64,000 nt of DNA from Theocolax elegans (taxonomy: Eukaryota > Arthropoda > Insecta > Hymenoptera > Cerocephalidae): positions 25,103,058-25,167,057 of the forward strand of contig CM047425.1 of NCBI GenBank assembly GCA_026168455.1, written 5' to 3'. Of the stretch, positions 1 to 13,614 are shown piece by piece. The position numbers and the translations under genes were made by a program. The notes below the pieces were generated by a model that was not told where the DNA came from, did not search any database, and worked only from the letters and a program-made list of their open reading frames with translations. Numbering within the stretch: position 1 is the stretch's first letter; each line of letters starts with the position of its first letter.

Positions 1-411
1 AAGTATAAAATTACAAATCCCGATGGCGAAAACAAGATAATTTTTTCCACTATTTTTTGTAATATTTTGAAATTGAAAAAATGAGGATTGATACAATTTT
101 ATCAATTTATAAGAACGTACACTTAACTCGCATTAACTAATAAATTCAATACAGAAATTATGATTCCAGCATTGTTATGAAATAAAAGAATGCATAAATA
201 TATAAAATATTTAATACGTTTATGATGACATTTTTGAAATTATATTACAATAAGAAATCGGATGGAATCAGTTATACATTATATTTGATTAAACCAACTG
301 CGACCAATTATGTATTTCGGAAAATTTTTCTAAAATGATACGTAGGAAAAGGATTTAAAATGTTTATATTTTCTAAAGGAGAATTCTCACAAAATGCATC
401 TACATTGTATA

Positions 412-412
<1 letters not shown>

Positions 413-447
<35 letters not shown>

Positions 448-1443
448 GTATTCCACGTGAACAGATCCGATCAAAATTTTAATATGCACCAAATTTTGGG
501 TACACAATGCAAATATTTCTCAGAATACAGAAAAAAATTTTTAGATACAGGAATTTATTTGCTCATAAATTATTCTAACCTTTAGAGGTTAAAAGTGAAT
601 TTTTTCATGTTTTTTTCAACACCAGCTGGATTCACCGCAATTTAACTCAAAATCTATCAACTTTTACTATAGAACATTATATGTAACATTCGTTGCTAAG
701 TGTATCTAGAATTTATTCTTCTAGGTTAGAATTTCTAATTTCAAGGTGAATGTTATATAAACTACATGTCAATATTCAACTAAAAAAAAGTGCAAGTGCG
801 CCACAATTGATTTTTTTATCCAAAAGTTTAAAAGAAAGCTTGGAGCAATACCTTTCAAATGGTCTGTAGCATTTTTATGGCCTTCAATTCTGTAAAAAGT
901 TATGATAATTTAAAGAAACACCAAATTTTTTTAAAAATTTAAATGGGAAATACCATGTTAATTTTTGTGAATTTTTTGTCTTTCTTTAAATTATCATAAC
1001 TTTTTACAGAATTGATGGCCCCAAAAATGCTACAGACCATTAGAAAGGTATTGCTCCAAGCTTCCTTTTGGACTTTTGGATAAAAAAATCAATTGTGGCG
1101 CACTTGCACTTTTTTTAGTTGAATATTGACATGTAGTTTATATAACATTCACCTTGAAATTAGAAATTCTAACCCAGAAGAATAAATTCCAGATACAATT
1201 AGCAACGAATGTTACATATAATGTTCTATAGTAAAAGTTGATAGATTTTGAGTTAAATAGTGGTAAACCCAGCTGGTGTTGAAAAAAACTTGGAAATTCC
1301 ACTTTTTGAGGTTAGAATAACTTTTGAGCAAATAGATTCCAATACCTAAAAATTTTTTTCTGTATTCTGAAAAACATTTGCAATGTGTACTCAAAATTTG
1401 GAGTATTTTAAAATTTTGATCGGACCACTTCGTGTGGAATATC

Positions 1444-1498
<55 letters not shown>
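413..1498. mobile_element. ~1.1-kb foldback element with (TA)n ends
   Basis: The two halves are imperfect reverse complements around position 949. For example, ACTACATGTC at 761-770 pairs with GACATGTAGT at 1128-1137. The stem runs out at both ends into (TA)n runs, at about 413-444 and 1446-1498. Short open frames on the two arms encode similar peptides only because the arms are inverted copies. No transposase is visible, so it is best called a non-autonomous foldback or MITE. The sequence just beyond it (1498-1605) resembles the arm end again, which suggests a nested or partial second copy. Confidence 0.75.
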
Positions 1499-1499
<1 letters not shown>

Positions 1500-2283
1500 G
1501 CTATTTCGCGTCAAGTGGTACGATGAAAATTTTAAATCGCTCCAAAATTTGAGAACAGGCTGGAAATATCTTTAAGAATACGACAAAGACATCCTAAAAA
1601 ATTTATGCACTGAAACATCAGGGATATTCGTACATTTTCAATTATTTAGTGCTTCTGTATTCGAGTTTTGCATAAAATTGCATATTTTTTTTTAATAATT
1701 GTCGATAAGCCACCAGATATGCCACGCCCTTAAGATCTTTAATTTGAGAGGTCCTACAACTCAATCTCTTTTCCTAACAATAAATTTTATTTTCGATACT
1801 ATATTTTTACGAGGACTTTTGTGCCGTGCACGAATGTTAGCGTTATTATTGACCAAATCGAACTAATCGTTTACGGTTTACTATAGTTGATAAGTATTTA
1901 CTAAAGTTTAAATAGAGCATATATATTTTATAAAATAACTTTTATTTTTATTGTTTACGACGAAATTCTATATTATTTTTAATATTTTAATAATTTTTTG
2001 ATAAATGTATTTTCACAACAAAATTTACTGAGTGGTACTAGTACTTTTTATATAAAGAATATTTAATTTTTTTATTTTTATTCAGAAATGTCATCTTACT
2101 AACAAAATTATAAAATTGTATTTCATTTTGTTATATACGAATTTTATAGTTTTAATATTTAAAAAATATTGCAATTTTTGCAGGTTAATTTCGTAGGGAA
2201 AAAATATACACCTAAAAAAGTATAAAATGTTGCGTAATATAATGTTGCAAATAATTTATCCGCTTTTTCTTTCAATTTTTCAG

Positions 2284-3471
2284 GAAGAGACTGAAAGTAT
2301 AAAAGAAAAAGAATTTATCATATCTAAGTAAATGACTGCAAATTGCAATAAAAGTTCGGCAACAAAATTCACAGTTGATTTAATGTCAAAAGTATTTTCT
2401 AAAATAGAAATGGGCACTTGCAGTGCAAAGGGATTGGGTTGTAGTGCGAATAAAAATAAACCAACTAAGCCAGCAATCGATCAAAAGAAATTAAAAGCAA
2501 TTAAAGGTAACTATACTTGTAATTACTAAAGGCATTACAATATGCATTTCAATTTAGTAATGTAATTAGATAATTTATTTACCATACTGAATGGAAATAA
2601 ATTTGTATATTATTTGTACATTAAATTCGATATTCTTTTTTGAAATTTTGTTAATATTCTTAAAAAGTAATGTAGAAATGTCAAAAAAAAATTTCTATGA
2701 AAAAAATAGCCTTGTCCCGGATTTAAGTCGGAAACTCAATCTTTTTAGGACTGACCATTTCATAGTCGAGGAGGACATTTGCTATATGTTTGTTTCAAAA
2801 CGATATATGACAGATGTTATTTATTTATTAAAATAAATGTATGTATATTTTATTCTACGTTTTCCAATCATTAAAATGTTTTTTTATATCAAAAGAGTAA
2901 ATTTATTAGTTGGTCGTAATTCTTAATATTGAAATATTTAATCGATTTTACCAACTAATTTTTTATTTAAACATGTCAATTCAATACTCTATTGACGGCG
3001 TTGTTGATTTTTTTTATTTTTAATTAAATTAATTAATTAAGATGTTTAAAAAATTTCAATAAAAAATATATATCCGGGCTGAGCCTTTTTTGTCATTGAT
3101 ATTTCAGTTTAAATTAGTTATTAAAATCTATTGAAGTTTTGAATATTTCAATTATTATTATTAAAAATCTTTGCATTTGTTGTTTATATTTATATTGAAC
3201 TAATGCTACAATCAAAAATGAGGTCATTTTACATTATAATAATGAATTTATCGAATATGTATCATTAACATGCATTTTGAAAAATACTTGTTTAATTTTT
3301 TATTAAACATAGTAAAACAATATTTAAAAGAAACTATTGTTTTCAGCTCATGTGATGGAACACTTTATACATAAATTTAATGAATGTGATCTCAAAAAGA
3401 CAATAAATGCAGCAGTCAGATCAAAATTAAACGAGTGTGCTAGACTATATAAGATGGGTTTATTATCTTAG
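2284..3471 (+). pseudogene. BEN-domain gene, 3' part (two exons, in-frame stop)
   Basis: The exon after the acceptor TTTTCAG (ending 2283) runs to a donor at 2506|GTAACT. The second exon starts after TTTTCAG at 3347 and ends at TAG 3469-3471. Read across, the protein has KFTVDLMSKVF, then KPAIDQKKLKAIK, then HVMEHF and a basic Cys-containing C-terminus. This matches the consensus order of BEN domains (Leu-rich helix, LD-x-KL-x-AI, then a helix), which act in chromatin binding and repression. In the same frame, TAA at 2329-2331 interrupts the exon between FIISK and MTANC. Either translation starts at ATG 2332 (99 residues, shorter than usual for a BEN protein) or this is a nonsense-broken relic. 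AATAAA at 3575-3580 could end the transcript. The BEN call rests on pattern recognition; pseudogene versus short gene is undecided. Confidence 0.6.
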
Positions 3472-4939
3472 TTCAATTTTATACTGCTTGTTTAAGTATA
3501 TAGACGAGATATTTAATTTTATATAACTGGTTTAAGTATCCAGATGACATTTCATTTTATAGTATTTGTTTAAAAATAAATAACTTAAATTATTAATTTA
3601 TTATATTTTATGTAATAATACAAAATAATATTAAAATATGTTATTTATGAAAGAAGAAGACAAAAAGTGAGAAAATAAAGATATTATTTTATAAAAAAGT
3701 TTGTACATTTTTTACCGACTTCAAAAAGAAGGAGGTTCCTTATTATTTCTTAAGCCCAATAAGAAAAACTGGAATTAAAAAAAGCACGGAAGTATGATTA
3801 TAATATTATAAATAACAATTATCTAATATAACATTATAATTGATGATTTATACAATTTGATAAGTTATTGTTTCCAACAATATTTTTACATATTTTTATG
3901 CAGGATTTGTTACCGTTTATTTAAAAAAAAAGTATGACGATTTTTGCACAAAATTACTGCAGAAATTTTTGTAACCTCACAAATAGCATACTGAAAGTAC
4001 AAAATTTTTATACGAATTACTAAAGAATTTTGTGTAATTTCTGTACAGGAATTAATTCTTTAAACTGCTCAAAATAGTATACGTAGCTATGAGGAATTGA
4101 AATATACTGCAAAATTTTTTACAGATTTTTATGCATAATTTATATTTATGCTGGAAAAAACTACAAACGAAAACCTTTCAAAAAAATGATCATAAATTTA
4201 TGCAGTTTATTGAAGATTTTCTGTAGGATTTTATGCAGATATTTTGCAGATTTTTTGCATAAAAATATGCAGTTTTTTTCCATACGGGATTAAAAGACAT
4301 AATACAGTGCTCATATATTCATATACCGAAAGACAAATTGTCCATTAAAAATTAAAAAGTTCATAATTTTCAATTTTGCAGACAAAATTAAATTTATGAA
4401 TAGTTTTACAATAGAAATTAGAATTTGATTAGAAAAATATTATTCATTGATTCTTAATGTGCCAAAATAAGATTTTTATAATAAATATATTTTTTTTTTA
4501 AATTTGGTGTTTCATTGTCAACATTTATGGCTACGATAGATATATTCTATCTAGTTGAAGAACTATTGACAATAAACAAATGGTCAAGTAATGTGGAATG
4601 TAATAAAAGTTTTTGGTGTCAAGAAATCATACTCAAAATTACTCAAGTAAAGTTGTTTGAGAAACGCGTTCATTGAGTAGTTTTTTTAGAACATACAATT
4701 ACAGATTGCAAAAGAAGGTAACATATTTAATTTTTACCCTTCTACCTTATCGATGTAAATTGTCGAATGAATTAGATAAATGATATATAAGTGTACCAAG
4801 TTACATTTATATATTTATGAAAATAAAGTACAAAAAATGTATAAAGAATTATGCATGCATTACTGCTTCAACTACCCGAAGTACATAATGAATAATCATT
4901 ATTACTTATAAACTATTGTAATTACTGTGACTATTACGC
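3472..4939. other. Intergenic; Phe/TGCA-rich repeat-like stretch
   Basis: No gene was seen. Between about 3890 and 4290 the sequence repeats variants of GCAGATTTTT and TGCATAA in both orientations and ends at TTTTTTTCCATACGGG, as in a degraded interspersed repeat. The rest is AT-rich and featureless. Confidence 0.4.
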
Positions 4940-7900
4940 TTAAAACAGTTTCTTTGTAATACTTTTAATAATGCTATTGCTTTTGTTATAATGGCTTTGC
5001 AATGCCTTCTTATCTTCTTCGTCGAGTTCTGAAACTAAAATAACAATTATTTTATTATATTATAATCGCGTATCAACAACATTATGAGGGGTATGAATAT
5101 ACATGAATATTTTACCCAATAAATATATTAAGCATATACTTACAACAGAAGGGTGCCGTATCTCTCGTTGGAACAAAATATATTCCTGTATTATTAGGAT
5201 AGTAAGACGCAGAATTTACACCCATCTCAGTGCAATATTCGTTAGCGCATTTTCTATTTAATACTTTAGTAACGTCAGATGAACGGTCCCATTTGTAACC
5301 GATAAACGTGCAGTTTCCAGACGCTAAATCGATCAATGATTCGGTTAAAAATGTGTGCGATCTACCATGGCTGCAAACTGTTTCTTTAATAACTGTAAAC
5401 AAATACAAGTATTTCAAATACAGCTTCCTTACATTTACTTATTTACGTAATTTCCTTTTTTTATTATTTATTGATCTTACTGTTCTGCGGTAGTAGCAAG
5501 AAATTCCAAAACGACGTGTCAATATTCGAACATCCTGGTTGTACTTGACCACCGTTCGGATAAAAGTCAACGTAACCTAAAATCATTAAAAATGTTAAAT
5601 GTTATTTGATATAACAAAAAGTATATATGAATGTAGATAATATTTAAATTAATAATCGAGTATAATTATTCATTTTCTTATTATTCAAGATATGTGAAAT
5701 GTTTATTATCACTATTTTTCTGATAGTATATAATAATAAATATAAACTAATTATATGTTTCAAATTGTTAGATGCAGATAATAACTGGATAACAGTCATA
5801 ATCTCGCTCAGTGGAATATTTTTCATTTTTTCCACATTTTACATATGATGGTGCATTAAATTGTATGTACTTATTTAAAAGCATTCGGACAAAGAAGTTA
5901 TAGATAATTTAAATGCGCGTGTAAACCGATGCAAATATTTAAATCGGTTCTACATTAACACAAGTAGAAAAGTCACCCGTGGACGCACTAGGCTGTTTAA
6001 CTTCATTTCAAAGGCTATGCGCAAAGGCGTATTAAACCGCAAAAATCGTCACAAATTGGACTTGTCGCAGTAGTTTCGACTACTATATGAATTCACCTTC
6101 GGTGTTTAAGTATAATTTTTTTTTAATTTTTCAATTTCGACTAATTTTTTATGCAAGGTTTCTTTAGTTATACTTAATTATTCTTCTTACAAGAAATATT
6201 AATTTATATTTTCAATTGTCTTTTTATGTTTGTTAATATATTTATTTATGAATTTGTTAACGTTGATAAGCGATAATTATAACAAGTTGGAAAAAATATT
6301 CATAATTCTTTATATTTTATTTTGATTACGTATATTTGCGCGGTACATACTGTATTACGGGCTACGAAAATAATTGTACAAGATCGATAGTGATCGAGGA
6401 TACTTCATTATTACTTGTAGCTAGACTTTAATAATAAAAAGTGGAAAAACTTAAAAGGCTGAATCCGTATATCGTATACCGTATACAGTTACAGTAATGC
6501 ACAAAATACGACTTGAAACTTTTCACCACGTACTTCAGTCTTTACCTTATATACATATGCCACACTCGTGCAGAAAATTTGAATTTGGGGTAATAGCTTG
6601 TATATAATAATTGACTCCGTGATTCGATAAATGATAATAATCCTAAAGGTTTTATAGCGAATTATTTTTGAAAATCATGTGACACATACCTAGCTGATCA
6701 GGTAATCCCAATCCTAAGAAGAATATATGCCTGGCGTTTGTATGTATGACATCGACAAACGGAGCATCATCGCTATCGAGTTTCAATTTGTCATCGGCAG
6801 TAGTGAAGCACGGTTGCGCGGGATCCAATCCAGTGATTCTAGTTACGATCCACTTATTTTCATTATCTTTTTGGCTCTCTTTTATTAAGAAAGCAGCATG
6901 AGCACTGATGTGCGAACCCAAACTGTGACCCACAAAATAAAGCGAACCCCAACGGCTATAATCTGGACCCTTCGAAGATGATTGACTTAGTTCTCTCATT
7001 TGAGCGAATAGTCTGAAACAATAATAGTTACATAAGTCTATCGAGATATAGAAATGTAGAGATAGAGATAGAAAGGGGGAGGAGAGAGAGAGAGATAGAG
7101 GGAAACGAAAGAGGAGCGAAAAATACTTATGTGTGCGCAAACTTGCTTATTACGATATAATTTTTCATTTTTACTAAATACTTATTTAAATCATTTTTTA
7201 TGTGCACTGTTTACTATTGATATTATAGTATTGAAATAATAAGACAGGGTCATGAATAAACGCATCATACTTATTATGTACTTCCTAATTATACAAACAA
7301 AATCGCGATATAACTATAATAAATTAAATTTTTATTTTTGTCGTACTAGTAAATAGGTTGCTAGATTATTGAAATATTGAGAATTCGTTTAACGCTCAGT
7401 ACAATAAATTTTACGTCAAAATTAAAACATTTTGAACGATGGTTACAAATGACGCTCAGTTAATCTATTTTTACTTTTACTCATTATGTACGATATTAGA
7501 ATTTATTTGCATACAAGGTTAACATCGCAGATGTTTGTTTACAATTCATAAGTTTGTGACCGTGTGTAGAAACACAGAAAACTATCTTATATCAGGAGTT
7601 GTGGTATTGGTGCATTGTTACGATGTGAAAATGTAGAATGTGTTATATAAGAAATCTAGTCGAGATTAAAAAATTGTTAAATAATTTTAGTTCACGTTCC
7701 CCGAGGATAATCGATATACAAGCATTGCAATTTCCATAGATAATTAGTTTGTGATTGAATGAGCTTATCTTAAAAGATAAATTACTCTTCACTTTACGCA
7801 TACATATATGCTTTAACGCGCCAATTATGTTTGAATTCATAACAATTTGTAATTACCATATATTTTACCGAATAGTATATAATTAATTTATTACTCGAAT

Positions 7901-9503
7901 AAAGTGATTTTTTGCAACGTATTTTTCAAATCTGTTTTTATATTCATTTATTAAGTTCAAAAATTTAATATCATATTTAAACTGGTTTATGAAAATAAAA
8001 TGATATTCATCTCAATTAATATCTCTTGCGTTACACAATTATTAACATAGGAAGATTTCAGTTTTCCAAACAAATTGAACGAATTGTTGTTGACTTATAT
8101 GAAATTATTGTTAGTAAATAATTAAGTGTAATTACTTAGCGATCTGCAAACCAACAATTCTTGTGCTTATAGCAGCAGCGTAATAATTCCATGTATTGCT
8201 TCCTTCTTGCCAGTCGACAACTATGACGTTCACATCGTCCTAGAAGAAGAAAAATATTACAAACAGCTATATCTAAATTATTTTTAGCTTCTTTGATATT
8301 TAAAATATATTAACCGTAAATTGAAAAAAATTGTCGAAAGCGTGTGAATAGAGACTTAGATAATAACTTGTGTGATTCATAGATATATAAATGCTTGTGT
8401 ACACGATAATTGCATTTGAATTGCGATAATACATTTTCTATATATTTTTACTGCCTTTCTAACGTTCAAAATAAATTGGAGTATTCTTAACCATTTTAAC
8501 AAACAATTTACAAGTTTAAAAACACGTCGTAAAAATAAAAAATTCAAACTACGTTTTTTAAATGATAAAGGAAATATATTTATGAAAAAGTAAATCAGTG
8601 ATTGATTATGTGGGAAAATATTAACGAGTAAAGTAAATAACTCACTATAAGGTTGAAAGAAGGAGTAGAAGGTTTTAATAAAAATGATAATGTTATTGAG
8701 TAATCGAGAGACAGATTTAGCTAATCATAAAAATTCCTATTATTTTATTAAAATATTTACTTTGCAATTTTTAATCTTTACTATACACCTGTTTAATTGT
8801 TTTAAAAATTATTACAACTTTTTTCCGTGTAGCAAATGTTAATAATTACTATATAGATAGATATGTAAATATTTGCTACAAAATCTCAGTGTACACTTAT
8901 AGATGGAAGGTGTCAATGAATTAGAATATTGTTGGGTTATCAAAACGAAAAGAATCTTACCAGTTTTAAAAAGGCATCTTTCATGTCCTTCAACCAAGAT
9001 TCTTTACCACTTGACATAAATCCGTGGACCAAAACAACAGTCGGACGCCTGACATTATAGTCAGTGTGATCCAACGTGAAATTTTCGCCAGCTCGTACGG
9101 TGACATTCCCTGGTTGATTTCGCGACGAGAAATAAAATCGCACGTCTTCGGCTTTGGTTGTCTGTGTGAACAGTTGCTCGATTGCTTTAGAGAATAAATT
9201 AACAGGTAACCCCAAACAATTGAGGGTTACATTATTTTTCGTAAAAACGGCAGTTGTCACTGCCAGTTCGCTAATGTTCTTCGCAATCTCTATCGGATTC
9301 GGAATATTTTCAGCTATATCATCGGCGACTTTTATTGGATTTGGAACTTTATTCTTTAAATCCTTGACACTCTCGACGCCGCCACTAATATTATCTTTGA
9401 AAGATTTGGTAAATGGTATTTTAATGCCGGTTGTCACGTTAGGTAATACGATTAACAAAGTAATAGTAATTAAAAGTAATAGACGATCTTTAACGTTTCG
9501 CAT
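4940..9503 (-). CDS. PLA1 gene A: secreted phospholipase A1-like lipase (6 exons)
   Basis: Exons in coding order are 9503-8961, 8239-8136, 7012-6690, 5576-5481, 5392-5144 and 5034-4940. Every junction has GT/AG and the phases agree, giving 469 residues. The start is followed by a hydrophobic signal peptide (about residues 8-26). A unique N-terminal region rich in Asn and Lys precedes the lipase fold. The oxyanion-loop motif VVLVHGF is in exon 1 and VIVVDWQ in exon 2. Exon 3 carries the nucleophile motif GHSLG (Ser246) and the acid in GLDPAQPCF (Asp279). DFYPNGGQ..PGC is in exon 4 and the catalytic His in CSHGR (about 364) is in exon 5. This is the pancreatic-lipase-like alpha/beta hydrolase family, where vespid and ant venom PLA1 cleave the sn-1 ester of phospholipids. 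It is longer than venom PLA1 (about 300 residues) because of the N-terminal extension. Venom versus general lipase role cannot be told from sequence. Exon 1 ends at L181, phase 0. Confidence 0.9.
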
Positions 9504-12465
9504 TTTTGGGCGATTTCGAAAATTATTTACTTCCGTCGTTTATCCGTTACTGTTTCCCGAACCGACGCTTCGTCGACTGAGCAGAAAAATCTTAGAGGCT
9601 TAATTTTTTAGCCGATGTCGAGCCGATTAAGCAAATTGATTGCTTAATGTATTGCTACCGGTAGAGGGGATACTTATCAGAACATTACAATCTTCCTTCA
9701 TTTTTTTCATTTATGTAGCAAGACATTTGTCTTAAATAAATGATACAGCAATCTTCCATCACGAGTAAAAAATGAATATGCTGGAATAATTAATACTTTA
9801 CCATTATTTAATGGGACTACAATCGTACGATTATTATTATTTCTCACGTTATTCTGCAGTGTATGTAATTTACTTCTATCGTTCAAATGAGATTCAATTA
9901 TTCTCTTGCGTCAACAGGCTAATTGATGTTCCCCTAATCCTATACTATTGGAAATTTTATTTGACACTGTGCACTTGTAAATATTTATCTATTAATAATA
10001 CTGCAATATGGTACAATGTGCGAATGTTATATATTAAATATATATTTATACATGCAATTTGTATAAATCTCTAGAACTGTACTACAATTTTGCAAAATAA
10101 ATACTTATTATTTCTCGATACAAATTAAAGTAAGGAGCTAAAATCGAGATTAGTTAGTCGAAATATCGTAACCTTGAATATCAATCTATAAATATATATA
10201 TAATTAAAAAAATTTTATCGCTGTCGCTGTCGCCATCTCAGCCAGTTTTTAGAATTTTTATATTTAATATACATGTTTACATCGTTGGGATAAAATTAGG
10301 CGTGATATTGAAATACTGAATAATTACATATGGTAATTCTTCTGCTTACACAGTGTATATTCGGTAAAACACTTTCAATAGTACAGTAGTAATATCCATT
10401 TAAAAATTTGCAAAATGATAAATTTTCAATTACCCATCGTCTCTCTATTTATATTTTACAAAAAAAACAAAAGATTTTATTAAATAAAATGCAATAATTA
10501 ACCTATTCACTCAGTTAGTGTAAATCAATTACGATACTCGAATAAGTTTAAATAACCATTGTATTATTTTTTTTAACGATAGAATTTACGGTAGAAAAAG
10601 ATGTAGGTTTATTAATGAACTTGTAAAATTCCAATATTTGCTGTAACCTTCTTCTACCCTACGATTACGGTCAAGTTCGGTTCGCAATCGCACTGGTTTA
10701 ACTCGTTTCCATCTCATAATTCAGGGACTTTGGTGTAAGAGAAGAGAAAGTAACTGAAATGATAAAAGAAAATATATGTTTCAAAACTTCGCGTCTTTAC
10801 TTCGAAAACAGTGTAATTTTCTTGTGGGTATGGTCTTCATATTATACATATGGCAATTATATAATCTTTATTAATCAATCAAAAAATCCTAAAAAGACGT
10901 CCGCTAACGAATTAGATTACCAAAAACCTGTTTCTTTTTGACAATTGTTTGTTTATAATATAATATAAACAATCACATATCGATTAATATATCTTCACGA
11001 CTCAAAAGTCAAGATACTTTAGTACCTAAAAGTACAAACATTTTAAAAATCCTGAATAAAATTCGAAAAATAAGTATAGTAATTTGCGGACGATTTATCA
11101 ACTTCTCTAACTGAACATGATTTCAAAAATAACATTGAAAACATCTTCCGCATATATTTGAGATCAAGTATAATTCATTTTACTGTGTAGGTACTTATTA
11201 CAATACATTATATAGGGTACGCTTACTAACGCTTACAGTGTTCCACGAGAGCTGCACGTGCGCGATTTAAGTATTTGTGTTCGCTACACTCCGGCATAAA
11301 ATCCGATTTGAGCAAAAATCATTTTGCGCCCGTACATTACGTATACTATTTGTGTACCAGCGGACGCTAAAATTGACTTTTTATGCATGCTAAGAGATGC
11401 AAAGTATAATATAGTAACTGGAAAACGTACTACATCTAAATATTTTTGTAAATAAATATTTGAATGAAGCAGAGTTGGGCAATTCAGTATTTTATTCTTT
11501 CAAATACATGTTCAAACACAATCGCATTTTAATAATAAATATTTTAAAAAGTATTTTTAATTACTTTCTGTCAAATAAAAATAATTTATAAATTATTTAA
11601 AATACAAGTATCTTAAATTTATATGTATTTTAAATACTTTTTTTAATTGCATAATAGTTATTTATGCACCTAGGGAGTAAAATAGGCATTTATTTCCGGG
11701 ATGAAAGTTGTTGCCTCCTCGCTTTAGCTTTTGCCAGTAATTCATCACAGGGAATAATCGCCTTTTACTCTCGAAATGCATATAAAATTTTTCATCCTGA
11801 TCATTTGAAAAGTCACTTTTTGCAATAACTATTTATTTTTTTTAATTTCTGCATTTTTTCTATATTGTCAAATTTGTTGATATATTTAATTTAATATAAT
11901 AAATTTAATGTTGTATGTATACAAAGGCTAAACTATAAGTGTTCAAAACAAAAAGTGAGTCTACGGGGAATAAAGTGATCAATTTTACTCCACTCGTAGA
12001 GATTAATAAAGTAGACTTTTTAGATGATCAAAGTGAAAAATGTATTATAAAAGCTTACATATTACATGTTTGTTATAATAATTTCATTTTATAAATAATT
12101 TCTCAAATTAAATTTTCTTCGGAACATTGTAGAGTATTAATACAATAGAACAGTCAAGTCATTTCAAGAACCCTTTAACACCCTAGCTACTTGAGCCCCC
12201 TTAACGGTATAATCATCTTTTACTCCCAAAATCTGTCAAATTTTTCATCCAAATTCTGGAAATATCGATTTTTATAAATAAATAAAATGAAAATTGCTAA
12301 TTTTATCTAAACGATATAAAAATACTGTTTTTGATAAATCTTCACATCCATAAAATATTATCAATATACATTTATTTATATTAAAATAAATAAGATCCGT
12401 AATAAACTCATATTTTTGCTACATAAAAAAAATTATTTGATTTTGAGACACTTGACTAATATATA
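9504..12465. other. Upstream region of PLA1 gene A
   Basis: No coding region is supported. It is AT-rich. Within it, about 11755-11820 and 12210-12275 are diverged direct repeats: ATAATCGCCTTTTACTC is matched by ATAATCATCTTTTACTC, and each is followed by AATTTTTCATCC. The promoter of gene A should lie at the left end, just above 9503, but I could not define a TATA box. Confidence 0.4.
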
Positions 12466-12713
12466 ATGGATTCTTGGTCTAAGCGGAATTCTTCTTAAAT
12501 ATTACTTAAACGGAAAATCTTTTATAATCAAGAGGAATATGCTTAATCTTAAGATATTAGTCTTTTTTAGTTAAACTTCCGATTTTTTTTTTAAAATAGA
12601 TTTTACTTAATTATAGAATAATTCGCTTGATTATAAAAAAGAATCATTTTAAAAGAAGCAGATTTCCTGTTTAAGTCATATTTAAGAATAATTCCTCTAC
12701 AAAAAGAGTCCAT
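12466..12713. mobile_element. ~250-bp foldback (MITE-like)
   Basis: The left arm (from ATGGATTCTT at 12466) is the near reverse complement of the right arm (ending GAGTCCAT at 12713). GGAATTCTTCTTAAATAT in the left arm pairs with ATATTTAAGAATAATTCC in the right. There is no coding capacity. Confidence 0.6.
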
Positions 12714-13120
12714 TTTTTCAGTGTAACATTGTTACAACATTTCTGCGTACACGTCTTTTAACATTTGTATAATATTGTTTATATATATGTATAGTTTTTA
12801 TAAACACAGGTAAGATAATTTTACTTAAATGTCATATTTACTTAATGTGTTCCACAACTGGTACTTTTACATTATATAGACAAGGCGGATTCTAAGCCAC
12901 ATACTATCAGAGTACCAATTACTTCACCGACTATAGCTTCGAATTCCAGCTAAATGTGTTTTTATATAATCAGTCATTGATAATATGTGTTACATGCCAG
13001 AAAATATATGTAAGAAAATATATGTAAGAACGACTCGGGGCTAACAAAGTCGCACGGATTCCTTATCGCTGGTCAAGGAATGCACAACACTGCAACTTTG
13101 ATGAGCGAAGGCCAACTGCG

Positions 13121-13128
13121 TGACGTCA
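13121..13128. promoter_or_regulatory. CRE-like palindrome TGACGTCA in U3
   Basis: A perfect CREB/ATF consensus octamer sits about 90 bp upstream of the inferred start of transcription. The 3' LTR carries it too. A role in transcription is inferred only from the match and position. Confidence 0.4.
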
Positions 13129-13481
13129 ATGTGGGGAAGTAATTAGGAGTAGGGAAGGTCCTCTCCTAGTTCCTTCCTGACATTGCACTTGCCCCGGGCC
13201 CAGTTCTCTCTCAGCCGCGAGAAAGTAATCTCCTACGAGTTGTACGACAATTAGTTCTTTTCTTCGTTCGCCGATATTTGATATAGTTTTTTATTTTCGA
13301 CAATATTCGCCGGTTTTTAAATTTATAATCTTATATTTTTTCCGTTTTGTGATTTCTTTTCAATAAAGTTAAAAGTCTAAAATAAAGCAGTAGAAATATC
13401 TAATTATTTATTCATCGAGCCCTAGAACCAACCAATATATATAGATATATATTTATCGCCTGGCTATCCGAGTCTCCAAAA

Positions 13482-13484
13482 GGT
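13482..13484 (+). promoter_or_regulatory. Candidate U5 splice donor (AG|GTAAGA)
   Basis: AAAAG|GTAAGATAT in U5 is a strong donor match, with the cut after 13482. It would join the LTR leader to acceptors before env and the two 3' genes. Known errantiviruses make env from a spliced RNA; use of this particular site is inferred. Confidence 0.5.
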
Positions 13485-13596
13485 AAGATATCATTAATTA
13501 CTATTCCGCCTTATTCATTTGTATAATTATTTATACCTATGTTGAACAGATTGTCAATGTTTCGACAGATCGTCCCAATAAATATATAACAAAAAC

Positions 13597-13614
13597 TGGC
13601 GCCCGAACAGGGAC
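13597..13614 (+). promoter_or_regulatory. Primer-binding site, tRNA-Lys type
   Basis: TGGCGCCCGAACAGGGAC begins 5 nt after the LTR. It is an 18-nt complement to the 3' end of the tRNA-Lys that also primes lentiviruses, so minus-strand DNA synthesis should start here. Confidence 0.85.

Larger units (their letters stand above)
12988..13591 (+). repeat. 5' LTR
   Basis: The LTR is 604 bp with inverted ends TGTTA...TAACA. The 14-mer AAAATATATGTAAG is tandemly doubled near the start. AATAAA occurs at 13362 and 13381, placing the poly(A) site near 13400. A plausible initiator lies near TCAGCC (about 13211), giving an inferred R of about 13211-13400 and U5 to 13591. Confidence 0.95.

Noticed and set aside
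1212..1514. 100-codon minus-strand frame with poly(IY)
   Set aside because: Derived from a (TA)n run and a foldback arm.
2591..2836. 81-codon plus-strand frame
   Set aside because: It lies in the intron of the BEN-domain gene and has no recognisable domain.
9154..9603. 149-codon plus-strand frame
   Set aside because: It is antisense to PLA1 gene A exon 1, whose reading is fully supported.
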